Assembly (NCBI GenBank): GCA_900553355.1
Contig: USDK01000007.1
Location: 1 to 63,753, forward strand
DNA: 63,753 nucleotides
DNA from: an uncultured Lachnospiraceae bacterium
GTDB taxonomy: Bacteria > Bacillota > Clostridia > Lachnospirales > Lachnospiraceae
Direction: 5' to 3'
The position numbers were made by a program, and so were the translations under genes. Of this stretch, positions 17,030-24,846 are shown one piece after another. The first letter of the stretch is position 1. Every line of letters starts with the position of its first letter. The notes under the pieces were generated by a model. That model was not told where the DNA came from, did not search any database, and was given only the letters and a program-made list of their open reading frames with translations.

Positions 17030-17257
17030 GAGGAGGACGGCGTAGCGGAGCGGGGCACCTTTATCGTGAATCCGGAAGGAAAGATCGTCTCCTATGAAGT
17101 GAACGCCGGAAATGTAGGACGTAATGCGGATGAGCTTCTGCGCAAGCTGCAGGCGTGCCAGTTTGTCCATGAGCATGGAGATGAGGTGTGCCCGGCCAAA
17201 TGGCAGCCCGGAGCGGAAACCCTGAAACCGAGCCTTGATCTGGTGGGACAGTTATGA
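17030..17257 (+). pseudogene. ahpC: Peroxiredoxin AhpC, 3' fragment after internal deletion
   Basis: The frame from 17030 reads EEDGVAERGTFIVNPEGKIV, then NAGNVGRNADELLRKLQA and EVCPAKWQPGAETLKPSLD, the C-terminal third of AhpC including the resolving cysteine (EVCPAKW). An in-frame TGA precedes it at 17027, and the first ~110 codons with the peroxidatic cysteine are missing. The native promoter and leader are retained, so the deletion runs from about the start codon to codon ~110. A GTG at 17066 could still start a 63-residue peptide. Its stop overlaps the reductase start in ATGA. Confidence 0.82.
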
Positions 17258-18945
17258 GAGAGCAGGATGTAAGAGATTTATATGATGCTGTAGTGATCGG
17301 CGGCGGCCCGGCAGGGCTGACCGCCGCCCTGTATCTTGCCCGTGCCAGATACAGGGTGCTGGTGGTGGAAAAAGAGCGTTTCGGCGGACAGATCACGATC
17401 ACCCATGAGGTGGTGAACTTCCCGGGCGTGGAACGCACCAGCGGGGAAGCGCTGACGGAGACCATGCGCAGGCAGGCGGAACACTTCGGGGCGGAGTTCC
17501 TGCTGGCGGAAGTGGCTGGCCTTGACATGGGCGGCGCTATTAAGACCGTCCGGACCAGCCGGGGAAACCTGAACTGCTTCGGCGTGCTGCTGGCTGCGGG
17601 CGCTCATCCGCGGAAAGTCGGATTTAAAGGGGAAGAACAGTGGCGCGGGCGGGGCGTTGCCTATTGCGCGACCTGCGACGGAGAATTCTTTACCGGAAAG
17701 GATGTGTTCGTGGTTGGCGGAGGATTTGCCGCGGCGGAAGAGAGCGTCTTTCTGACTAAATACGCCAGCCATGTGACCGTTCTGATCCGGGGTGACGGAT
17801 TTTCCTGCGCGCCTTCTGCGTCAGAACCCGCATTGACCCATGAGAAGATCACAGTCCTTCCCCATACCCGGATCGAGGAGGTTTCCGGGGAGACTTATCT
17901 TGACCGGCTGCGGTACCGGAACACACAGACCGGGGAGGTTACAGAGTACCGCCCGGCGGAAGGGGATACTTTCGGCGTCTTTGTATTCGCAGGTTACGAA
18001 CCGGCTACAGAGCTGGTGAAAGGACTGGCAGAGCTTGACGACCGGGGTTATATCGTCACAGACCGGAGCCGGAAGACAAGCTGCGAAGGACTGTATGCCG
18101 CCGGGGATGTGTGCATCAAACCGCTTCGTCAGGCAGTCACCGCCGTAGGGGACGGAGCGCTGGCTGCCACAGAGCTGGAGCGTTATGCCGCTGCCATGCA
18201 GAAAAAGACCGGGCTGCGTCCGGTACAGCCGGCAATAGGATATCCGAAGCTATTGACGGCAAGTGAACCCGGACAAGAGCGTGATCGGGAAGCAAACGGA
18301 AGAGAAGACAGCCCCTCCGGACTGTTTACCCGGGATATGCTCACCCAGCTGGATACGGTCTTTCAGAGGATGGCTGCGCCTCTGGTGCTGAAACTGTATC
18401 TGGATGACACGGCCCTGTCAGCCGAGCTGGAAACCTATATGACGCAGCTTTGCACTTTGACGGAAAAACTCACTCTGGAAAGAGACGAAAGCATGGATAC
18501 GGAAGCGGCGGATATTCAGGAGCGCCTCTGCGTGCGGATATGTAGAGAGGACGGCTCCTGGACAGGGCTTGCCTTTCACGGTGTCCCGGGCGGACATGAG
18601 TTCACGTCCTTCATGCTGGGACTCTATAATGCGGCGGGGCCGGGGCAGACCCTGGATGAAGAGACTCTCCGGCGGGTACGGTCGCTTCCGGCGGTGAAGA
18701 TGCAGATCCTGGTCGCCCTGTCCTGTACTATGTGTCCGGAGCTGGTGACGGCAGCCCAGCGGATCGCAGCAGAGAATCCGCTTGTTACGGCGGAGGTCTA
18801 TGATCTGAACCATTTTCCGCAGCTTCGGGAAAGATATCATGTCATGAGCGTTCCCTGCCTTGCGGTCAATGATGGAGAGAAAATCGCTTTCGGGAAAAAG
18901 GATATCCGGCAGCTTGCGGAACTGCTGGAACAGCAGGGAAAATAG
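17254..18945 (+). CDS. AhpF-like flavoprotein reductase, domain order TrxR then thioredoxin-like
   Basis: The 563-residue protein begins with a thioredoxin-reductase module: FAD motif GGGPAGLTAALYLAR, redox motif CATCDG near 138-143, NADPH motif VGGGFAAAEE, and the FAD-binding YAAGDVC. From about residue 355 a double thioredoxin-like region follows, with a second redox motif SCTMC near 490. Classical AhpF has this region at the N-terminus, so the order is reversed here. It should reduce AhpC using NAD(P)H, but its partner ahpC gene directly upstream is truncated. It may serve another peroxiredoxin or thioredoxin. It is driven by the operator-bearing promoter at 16954. Confidence 0.88.
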   Translation: MREQDVRDLYDAVVIGGGPAGLTAALYLARARYRVLVVEKERFGGQITITHEVVNFPGVERTSGEALTETMRRQAEHFGAEFLLAEVAGLDMGGAIKTVRTSRGNLNCFGVLLAAGAHPRKVGFKGEEQWRGRGVAYCATCDGEFFTGKDVFVVGGGFAAAEESVFLTKYASHVTVLIRGDGFSCAPSASEPALTHEKITVLPHTRIEEVSGETYLDRLRYRNTQTGEVTEYRPAEGDTFGVFVFAGYEPATELVKGLAELDDRGYIVTDRSRKTSCEGLYAAGDVCIKPLRQAVTAVGDGALAATELERYAAAMQKKTGLRPVQPAIGYPKLLTASEPGQERDREANGREDSPSGLFTRDMLTQLDTVFQRMAAPLVLKLYLDDTALSAELETYMTQLCTLTEKLTLERDESMDTEAADIQERLCVRICREDGSWTGLAFHGVPGGHEFTSFMLGLYNAAGPGQTLDEETLRRVRSLPAVKMQILVALSCTMCPELVTAAQRIAAENPLVTAEVYDLNHFPQLRERYHVMSVPCLAVNDGEKIAFGKKDIRQLAELLEQQGK

Positions 18946-18982
18946 TAATAAATCCGGTCAGCCGTCAGAGAGGAGGGGTCCT

Positions 18983-19642
18983 ATGTTTACGATACGGCCA
19001 TACAGAGAGGGAGATGCGGAAGGCTGCGGCCAATGTTTTTACGAAGGCTTTTTCACCTGTCCCATCAATGAAAATGACAGGATCCTTTTGCGGGATTATG
19101 CCCAGGTCCTGATAGAAAAATGCAGTTTTGCTTATGTGGCGGAAACTCCGGACCGTCAGATCGTGGGCTTTATCAGCGGCAATTACGGAAAAAGATTCCG
19201 TCCGATGAAGAAAGACTCTGACCGGTACAAAAGGCATTATGTGACCTGGTGCCGGATGTTTCTGAAGTTCTATCTGAAAGGGTACCGCTTGTCCGAGACA
19301 TTTCAGAAACAGCTGGACGGTTTTATTTTACAGGCACGTGAGCGGGAGGAGAAGTTTTTTGACGGATGTGATCTGGAGCTGGTGGCTCTTACTTCCAGAA
19401 AGGATTACCGGAAAGGGCTGGGGACGGCGCTGGTATCCAGGTTTATGGACAGAGCCGTGGCTGATGGAGCCCGGAACGTGCGGCTTCTGACAAATACTCT
19501 GGCTTCCTGGGAATTTTATGAAAAGAAAGGCTTTACGAAGATGCTGGAAAAGCCGTTTTCGGATGGTTCCGGACAGAAAACAATTATTTATGGATATAGC
19601 CCGGGCAGAGAGAAAAATGAAATGAACAGACAGCAAATCTGA
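18983..19642 (+). CDS. GNAT-family N-acetyltransferase
   Basis: The start at 18983 follows AGAGGAGGGG. The 219-residue protein begins MFTIRPYREGDAEGC, has YVAETPDRQIVGFISG in the beta4 region and the acetyl-CoA loop TSRKDYRKGLGTALVSRF near 150-168. A middle insertion of about 45 charged and aromatic residues separates the two halves. The end FYEKKGFTKM is typical of GNAT folds. Substrate is unknown. It follows the reductase by 37 bases and is probably in the same transcript. Confidence 0.82.
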   Translation: MFTIRPYREGDAEGCGQCFYEGFFTCPINENDRILLRDYAQVLIEKCSFAYVAETPDRQIVGFISGNYGKRFRPMKKDSDRYKRHYVTWCRMFLKFYLKGYRLSETFQKQLDGFILQAREREEKFFDGCDLELVALTSRKDYRKGLGTALVSRFMDRAVADGARNVRLLTNTLASWEFYEKKGFTKMLEKPFSDGSGQKTIIYGYSPGREKNEMNRQQI

Positions 19643-19660
19643 CAAGGGAGGAGGCAGGAT

Positions 19661-20476
19661 ATGGAGATAAATGGAAGGAAACGGGAGCCGGTCAGGCTCG
19701 GTACACACGGAGAGAATTATGGCAACTGGATGTCTGCACCGGTCTTTTATATGGTGGGGGCGCTGGTTGTCCTTATGGCAGTCTTATGCGTCATATCGCA
19801 TTTTATCCCCGGTATGAGACTGATCGGAGTTCTGGCGCTGGCTGCAGCTGTGGCAGTGCTGTTCCTTCTTGCCTGGATCACCTGGATCCGGCGGCAGTAT
19901 GCCTTTGGCGGGGGAGGCATGATGGAGCAGGTCCATGAGGTTCTTCTGTCTCACCTTGATTTCGACGGGAAGGGGACGCTTCTGGAGATAGGATGCGGAT
20001 CAGGCGCGCTCTCCATCCGGGCGGCGCTTTCCTGGCCGGAGGCGGAAGTGACCGGCATAGATTACTGGGGCGCAGTCTACAATTACAGTCAGGCCATGTG
20101 TGAGAGCAATGCCTGGAGCGAGGGCGTATCCGAACGGTGCCGGTTCCTTCACGGCGACGCCCGGAAGCTGGACTTCCCGGATGAAACCTTTGACGCTGTG
20201 GTGAGCAACTATGTCTACCATAACATCAACGGCTCAGATAAGAAGGAGCTTCTTTTAGAAAGCCTGCGTGTGCTGAAAAAAGGCGGTGTGTTTGCCCTCA
20301 ACGACGATATGAAGCCTCATATGTATGGAGATGTGGAAGCGTTTGCAGAAAAACTGCGCAAAATGGGATATCAGGAAGTGCGGATCATTGATACGGCGCA
20401 GGAGGCTTTCGGTTCCCATCGCCGGGCCGCCCTGATGATGCTGGGAGATTCCCGGATGCTGGCAGGCCGGAAATGA
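19661..20476 (+). CDS. Membrane-anchored class I SAM methyltransferase
   Basis: The 271-residue protein has two N-terminal transmembrane helices (about 27-47 and 53-72) and a cytoplasmic methyltransferase domain. Motif I is LLEIGCGSGALSI (about 108-120), with D in VTGIDYWG and the motif IV region DAVVSNYVYHNI. It starts 19 bases after the acetyltransferase. Its substrate is not evident; membrane anchoring suggests a lipid, quinone or small hydrophobic molecule. Confidence 0.82.
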   Translation: MEINGRKREPVRLGTHGENYGNWMSAPVFYMVGALVVLMAVLCVISHFIPGMRLIGVLALAAAVAVLFLLAWITWIRRQYAFGGGGMMEQVHEVLLSHLDFDGKGTLLEIGCGSGALSIRAALSWPEAEVTGIDYWGAVYNYSQAMCESNAWSEGVSERCRFLHGDARKLDFPDETFDAVVSNYVYHNINGSDKKELLLESLRVLKKGGVFALNDDMKPHMYGDVEAFAEKLRKMGYQEVRIIDTAQEAFGSHRRAALMMLGDSRMLAGRK

Positions 20477-20533
20477 GACGGCGGCGCCAATGGCCGGACA
20501 GACCGGGACAGCCGGTCATAATTATATGGAAAG

Positions 20534-20585
20534 AAAAAACGTGCTGCATTTCGTGGAAATCCACTTTGACTGCAGCACGTTTTTT
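20534..20585. terminator. Bidirectional terminator
   Basis: AAAAAACGTGCTGCA (20534-20548) is the perfect complement of TGCAGCACGTTTTTT (20571-20585). It serves the methyltransferase operon from the left and enolase from the right. A small hairpin GTGG-AAAT-CCAC lies in the loop. Confidence 0.92.
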
Positions 20586-20604
20586 AACGGAAACCCAAGA
20601 AAAG

Positions 20605-21906
20605 TTATCGTTTTATGTTAAATGCCTGAAAACCGGGATATACGGCGCTTTCCCCCAATTCTTCCTCGATGCGCAGAAGCTGGTTGTACTTGGCGACACG
20701 TTCGCTCCGGCTGGGTGCGCCTGTCTTGATCTGGCAGGTATTGAGCGCCACGGCAAGATCGGCGATAGTGGTATCCTCTGTCTCTCCGGAGCGGTGGGAG
20801 GTCACGGCGGTGTATCCGGCCTTATGGGCCATCTTGATGGCTTCCAGCGTTTCAGATACGGAGCCGATCTGATTCAGCTTGATCAGGATAGAGTTCCCGC
20901 ATCCCAGAGAGATCCCCTTTTCCAGACGCTCTGTATTGGTGACAAACAGGTCGTCCCCTACAAGCTGGATGCGGCCGCCCAGTTCTTTTGTGAGGATCTG
21001 CCAGCCTTCCCAGTCTTCTTCATCCAGGCCGTCTTCGATGGAATAGATGGGATATTTGTCCACAAGGGATTTCCAGTGTTCGACCAACTCAGCCGAAGTG
21101 AAAGTCTTTTTGCATTTCGGGAGGATGTATTCGCCCTTTTTATTCCCTTTCCATTCGCTGGACGCTGCATCCATAGCGAGGACAAAATCTTTGCCGGGTT
21201 CATAGCCTGCCATTTTTACTGCCTCGAGGATGCATTCGATGGCTTCCTCATCGCTGGAAAGATCCGGTGCAAAACCGCCTTCATCTCCCACAGAGGTTGC
21301 CAGCCCTTTTGATTTCAGAAGGGACTGAAGGGAGTGGAAGACCTCTGTACACCATCTCAGGCCCTCGGAGAAACTGGAAGCGCCCGCCGGCATGATCATA
21401 AATTCCTGTACATCCACGGTGTTTGCCGCATGGGCGCCGCCGTTTAAGATGTTCATCATAGGGACTGGAAGCCGGTTGGCATTCACCCCGCCGAGGAAAC
21501 GGTACAGCGGGAGATCAAGGGAAGCTGCAGCCGCCCTGGCGCATGCGATGGAAACGGCGAGGATCGCATTTGCTCCGAGGTTGGATTTGTCTTTTGTGCC
21601 GTCCGCACGGATCATGGCATTGTCAACAGCGTAGATATCGCTGGCGTCCATGCCTGTCAGCACCTCGTTGATCGTGGTGTTGATATTGTGTACGGCCTTG
21701 GACACGCCTTTTCCTCCGAAACGGGAAGTATCCCCGTCCCTTAATTCCAGCGCTTCAAATTCCCCGGTTGACGCCCCGCTTGGGGCAGCGCCTCTTCCGG
21801 CCGTCCCGTCTGCCAGAAAAACCTCCGCTTCCACAGTGGGATTTCCTCTGGAATCAATGATCTCCCGTCCGATCACCTTTTCAATCTTTAAATAATCCAT
21901 AGACAT
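20605..21906 (-). CDS. eno: Enolase
   Basis: This 433-residue glycolytic enzyme converts 2-phosphoglycerate to phosphoenolpyruvate. Family marks are clear: REIIDSRGNPTVEAEV at the start, the mobile loop GAAPSGASTG, SVGDEGGFAPDL, SIEDGLDEEDWEGW, LVGDDLFVTN and the catalytic lysine in NSILIKLNQIG followed by SHRSGETEDT. Length is normal. It stands alone between a bidirectional terminator and a promoter carrying the shared GGTTAG-N6-CTAACC dyad. That is unusual for enolase, normally a housekeeping gene, and suggests expression tied to metal supply. Whether another eno exists elsewhere in the genome cannot be seen. Confidence 0.97.
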   Translation of the reverse strand: MSMDYLKIEKVIGREIIDSRGNPTVEAEVFLADGTAGRGAAPSGASTGEFEALELRDGDTSRFGGKGVSKAVHNINTTINEVLTGMDASDIYAVDNAMIRADGTKDKSNLGANAILAVSIACARAAAASLDLPLYRFLGGVNANRLPVPMMNILNGGAHAANTVDVQEFMIMPAGASSFSEGLRWCTEVFHSLQSLLKSKGLATSVGDEGGFAPDLSSDEEAIECILEAVKMAGYEPGKDFVLAMDAASSEWKGNKKGEYILPKCKKTFTSAELVEHWKSLVDKYPIYSIEDGLDEEDWEGWQILTKELGGRIQLVGDDLFVTNTERLEKGISLGCGNSILIKLNQIGSVSETLEAIKMAHKAGYTAVTSHRSGETEDTTIADLAVALNTCQIKTGAPSRSERVAKYNQLLRIEEELGESAVYPGFQAFNIKR

Positions 21907-21983
21907 TCATCCTTTCTGGCGAAAACATCCCCGCCCCACTCAGCAGGCATGGGGCAAAGGAGTTTTCATGATTTATTCACATT

Positions 21984-22001
21984 GGTTAGAAATAACTAAC
22001 C
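21984..22001. promoter_or_regulatory. Perfect metal-type operator upstream of eno
   Basis: GGTTAG (21984-21989), AAATAA, CTAACC (21996-22001) form a perfect 6-bp inverted repeat. On the minus strand TTGAAT and TAGAAT with 17 bases between them lie just upstream, so the dyad covers the start of eno transcription. Confidence 0.75.
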
Positions 22002-22044
22002 ACACATATTCTATCAAAGAAAAAAGAAAAATTCAATTATATTT

Positions 22045-22093
22045 TTGACAATCATTCCCAACTAGTATATAATGCGGTTAGAAAAGACTAATC
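22045..22093 (+). promoter_or_regulatory. Consensus promoter with metal-type operator
   Basis: TTGACA (22045-22050) and TATAAT (22068-22073) are spaced 17 bases, a perfect sigma-A promoter. GGTTAG-AAAAGA-CTAATC (22076-22093) covers the start point. The promoter drives the small HMA-like gene, the NlpC/P60 enzyme and probably the second dtxR. Confidence 0.82.
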
Positions 22094-22115
22094 AAAAGGA
22101 AAGAAGGCCTGTAAA

Positions 22116-22358
22116 GTGGGAAGGTATTACAGATTGTCAAAATCAATCACGGAGGAGATGGCTGCAGAGATCCTGAGAGAGGCAAGAGAGGTTAAAAACG
22201 TCCGTGAGGCGAAGTTTCTGGAGGATTGTTCCAAAATCCTGGTAGTGACAGAAAAAGAGAACTATCCGGAAGTGATGACCAGGCTTGTCAATATTTTCAG
22301 CCGTGTCGGCCGCGGGTGCGAGATCTCTTTCGCAGGCTTTGCAGATCAGGATGAGTAG
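22116..22358 (+). CDS. Small HMA-like domain protein without CxxC
   Basis: GTG 22116 follows AAAGAAGG. The 80-residue product (MGRYYRLSKSITEEMAAEIL, then NVREAKFLEDCSKILVV and GRGCEISFAGF) has the length and beta-alpha-beta-beta-alpha-beta hydrophobic pattern of an HMA fold, but lacks the metal-binding CxxC. It resembles the degenerate N-terminal domain of some P1B ATPases. Its promoter has a consensus core plus the shared operator. A role as a partner or adaptor for the ATPase at 10177 is possible but only inferred. Confidence 0.6.
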   Translation: MGRYYRLSKSITEEMAAEILREAREVKNVREAKFLEDCSKILVVTEKENYPEVMTRLVNIFSRVGRGCEISFAGFADQDE

Positions 22359-23106
22359 GAAAAGGAAATTCCTGATCCCGGCAGCCCTTGTACTGATCGG
22401 CGTTTCCCTCTGGAACATCCTTCCGGATTATCTGGATAATCCTTATGTGTGGGGCGGCACCAGCCTCACCGACGGCGCGGACTGCTTCGGTTTTGTCCAG
22501 AGTATTTATCGGGAATACGGATATGAACTGCCAAGAGTGGCTGCAGAACAGGCCTATGCCGGGACACAGATCCCGGTAGAGGATGCACTGCCGGGAGACC
22601 TCGTTTTTTACGCAGATGACAGCGGGAATATTTATCATGTGGTAATCTATGCCGGAGACAACAAGACGATAGAGGCGCAGAGCAGCAAAACAGGGATCGT
22701 ACAGGGAACCCTTGATACGGCGGACGCTGTGTGGGCGGTGCGTCTCCTGGAAGACAGCATATCCTCCTCTGCTTCCGGAAACATTAGTGAAGTAAATGCT
22801 TCATCGGATATGTATGGAGAGAACCTTGGGGTCTTTGACCTGACCTATTACTGCGCCTGTGAAATCTGCTGCGACGTGGAGACCGGGATCACGGCTACCG
22901 GAACCCCGGTAGTGGAAGGAAGGACCATCGCAGTGGATCCGTCTGTAATTCCTTGTGGAACCCAGGTTATCATCAATGGACATGTGTTCACGGCAGAAGA
23001 CTGCGGCGGTGCGGTCAGGGGGAATCATATTGATATCTATGTGAATGACCACCAGACAGCGCTGGAGCTTGGGAGAGGCCAGGCGGAAGTGTATCTGGCA
23101 AAATGA
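22351..23106 (+). CDS. NlpC/P60 plus 3D-domain cell-wall hydrolase
   Basis: I start at ATG 22351, which overlaps the previous stop (ATGAGTAG). The 251-residue protein has an N-terminal membrane anchor (KFLIPAALVLIGVSLW), an NlpC/P60 peptidase domain with the catalytic cysteine in DGADCFGFV (near residue 45) and histidine in IYHVVIYAG, and a C-terminal 3D domain with ATGTPVVEGRTIAVDP, then EDCGGAVRGNHIDIY. It should cut peptidoglycan outside the membrane with two activities. Translational coupling to a metal-regulated HMA-like protein is unexpected for a wall enzyme. Confidence 0.85.
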   Translation: MSRKRKFLIPAALVLIGVSLWNILPDYLDNPYVWGGTSLTDGADCFGFVQSIYREYGYELPRVAAEQAYAGTQIPVEDALPGDLVFYADDSGNIYHVVIYAGDNKTIEAQSSKTGIVQGTLDTADAVWAVRLLEDSISSSASGNISEVNASSDMYGENLGVFDLTYYCACEICCDVETGITATGTPVVEGRTIAVDPSVIPCGTQVIINGHVFTAEDCGGAVRGNHIDIYVNDHQTALELGRGQAEVYLAK

Positions 23107-23192
23107 GCAGACAGTGTCCCGGAAATAGCAAATTTGTTCTTCCGGGGCATCGTTTATAATGAGCACACCCCTGTGCAAGGAGGCGGAAAAAT

Positions 23193-23555
23193 ATGGAACT
23201 CGGACAGTCATTGGAGGACTATCTGGAAGCTGTCCATCGGCTTTCCCAAAAACAAGATGTGAGGAATATTGATATCGCCCTGCTTCTGGGAAGGTCAAAG
23301 CCCAGCGTATCTGTGGCTGTGAAAAAACTGATTGAAAAGGGTTATGCAAAAAAGGATAGCCGGGGCACTATCATCCTGACTGAAAAAGGAAGAAAAATGG
23401 CAGAAAATGTTTACAGCCGATATCTGTATTATACGAAACTATTGATCGCCGCCGGGGTGGACCGGAAGAGGGTGGAGTATGAAGGATGCCGGAAGGAGCA
23501 TATCCTGTCTGATGACAGCCATGAAAAACTGAAGAAATTTATTGGATCAATATAA
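23193..23555 (+). CDS. DtxR/MntR-type regulator, short form 2
   Basis: The 120-residue protein reads LEDYLEAVHRLSQKQDVRN at the start, has the recognition helix region GRSKPSVSVAVKKLIEKGY, and the metal-domain landmark CRKEHILSDDS near 98-108. No SH3-like domain is present. The ribosome binding site AAGGAGGCGG is strong. It lies 86 bases after the wall enzyme and may be autoregulated through the operator at 22076. It is the second DtxR-type gene inside the block of shared operators. Confidence 0.88.
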   Translation: MELGQSLEDYLEAVHRLSQKQDVRNIDIALLLGRSKPSVSVAVKKLIEKGYAKKDSRGTIILTEKGRKMAENVYSRYLYYTKLLIAAGVDRKRVEYEGCRKEHILSDDSHEKLKKFIGSI

Positions 23556-23573
23556 AAAATAAAATGAAGCGGG

Positions 23574-23611
23574 AAAGGATCGGATGAAAAAGTTCCGGTC
23601 CTTTACTTTTT
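23574..23611 (+). terminator. Terminator after second dtxR gene
   Basis: AAAGGATCGGA (23574-23584) pairs with TCCGGTCCTTT (23594-23604, one mismatch or wobble), followed by ACTTTTT. Confidence 0.8.
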
Positions 23612-23621
23612 GTGCGATAAG

Positions 23622-23744
23622 CCCGGCAAGCGGCTGCCGTGCTTGCACGAGCAGGCATTTGCCGGGCAACGGACAGCGAACGGCTTCGCCGTGAGCTGCC
23701 CGTGGTATCGCGGGGATAGGGGGAAGATTCTCTTCCTCTATCCG
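23622..23744. repeat. GC-rich multi-hairpin region at mobile-element edge
   Basis: CCCGGCAA near 23622 pairs with TTGCCGGG near 23660; ACGGC-TTC-GCCGT follows near 23680; GGATAG...CTATCC (23714-23743) encloses GGAAGA-TTC-TCTTCC. No protein is encoded. Stacked hairpins like these occur at origins of transfer and element termini. I cannot tell which. Confidence 0.45.
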
Positions 23745-24067
23745 ATTCAAAAACAAAAAATAACTTCCGTATAGAAGAAAACATTGGATCCCGTATTCTT
23801 ATTATCTGGAGATGCGGAAAATTACGATTCGAAGTATCCGGGCGCTAAGGACCGCCATGTCACTATGGTATTTGGTGCGAGGCAATCACCAGAGAAGCAT
23901 TGTTCGGCATCCTTTGGGAAAATTCTGCTGAACCGGATATTATGGAATCTGTAAATTGCGATAACAGTCTCATATTCTACCTGTGGTGTAGAGAAAATCT
24001 ACATGGTGCGTAATGGTGGAAAGTGCCGGATACATTTATAATTCAAATGTACCGAAAGGAGAAACTG
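23745..24067. other. Noncoding or decayed sequence before XRE gene
   Basis: No intact gene is seen. One plus-strand frame across 23790-23955 reads LLSGDAENYDSKYPGAKDRH and stops soon after; it may be a scrap of an element gene that I do not recognise. Confidence 0.4.
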
Positions 24068-24448
24068 TTGGAAAACAGAGATTTTATCATAATTGGAGAA
24101 AATATCCGGCGATTGCGTAGAAGTAAAAATTATACACAGGAGTATCTTGCAGAGAAACTTCATATTTCCGCAAATCATGTATATCGTATTGAAAACGCAG
24201 AAGCACATATCAGCATGCCTCTTCTTCTGAAAATAAAACATTTATTTGAAGTTGATGCAAATGAACTTTTAGAAGACCATGATAATGGAGAAAAAGAAAT
24301 TCTATTTAAGAAAAATCCATTACATAATCTGAAGAGTATGGCAGATATTCAGGCTCTTCTAGCGGGATGTACGGAGCAGGAACAGGAGATTCTTCTATGT
24401 AATCTATATCAGCTTTCTAATCTTCTGAAGTCTTCCAGACACAGATGA
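24068..24448 (+). CDS. XRE-family helix-turn-helix regulator
   Basis: I choose TTG 24068 because AAAGGAG lies seven bases upstream; an in-frame ATG at 24047 would put that site inside the gene. The 127-residue protein has a Cro/C1 helix-turn-helix: IGENIRRLRRSKNYTQEYLA, then LHISANHVYRIENAEAHIS. The C-terminus is helical and may dimerise. Such regulators control genes of mobile elements; its neighbours are a helicase and recombinases. Confidence 0.85.
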   Translation: MENRDFIIIGENIRRLRRSKNYTQEYLAEKLHISANHVYRIENAEAHISMPLLLKIKHLFEVDANELLEDHDNGEKEILFKKNPLHNLKSMADIQALLAGCTEQEQEILLCNLYQLSNLLKSSRHR

Positions 24449-24846
24449 AAAATGGACTTTCTTAGTCCATAAAAAGATATTTGTGGAAAATATCCTTTTA
24501 TGAGCCAAGAAAGCTCAGGATCCGGATAAGGATCTGCGCACCTTGAAAATTTCATATCAGCATTACAGTAACGTTCCCGTCCGGGGGAGCGTAGCAGGAG
24601 AAAACGCAAGGATCATGTAAGAAGTACGGCCCGGTCAGACAGCATGATAAACATCAGATCTTGACAGCAGGAAATACATCAGCGGCCGTTTTTCTCATAT
24701 AGGAGCGCCCCTTTCATCCTGAGAGCAGCCTTTGGTAGGGCTGCGGCGCCAGGAACCCGGATGGATGATAATGATACACCATTGATCCATCAGGCTACGG
24801 ATAGACCGACCTTTAGTTGTAATCAGTTAAGACTTCTGGAAGATCT
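24449..24846. other. 400-base structured noncoding stretch
   Basis: No convincing gene is present. Stem-loops are visible: ATGGACT/AGTCCAT (24452-24470), GAGC/GCTC near 24500-24513, GCAGCC/GGCTGC near 24725-24745, and GATGGAT/ATCCATC near 24760-24795. It could hold a regulatory RNA, an attenuator or the element's recombination site. I do not recognise a known RNA family. Confidence 0.4.

Noticed and set aside
17028..17041. GAGGAGGA as a ribosome binding site for a short peptide.
   Set aside because: In frame it encodes EEDG of AhpC (EEDGVAERGTF), so it is coding sequence left by a deletion.
24700..24830. Resemblance to a TPP riboswitch (CTGAGA, GAACC and GATAATG words).
   Set aside because: The order and spacing do not fit and the conserved GCGNAGGGA is missing; the downstream genes are not thiamine related.
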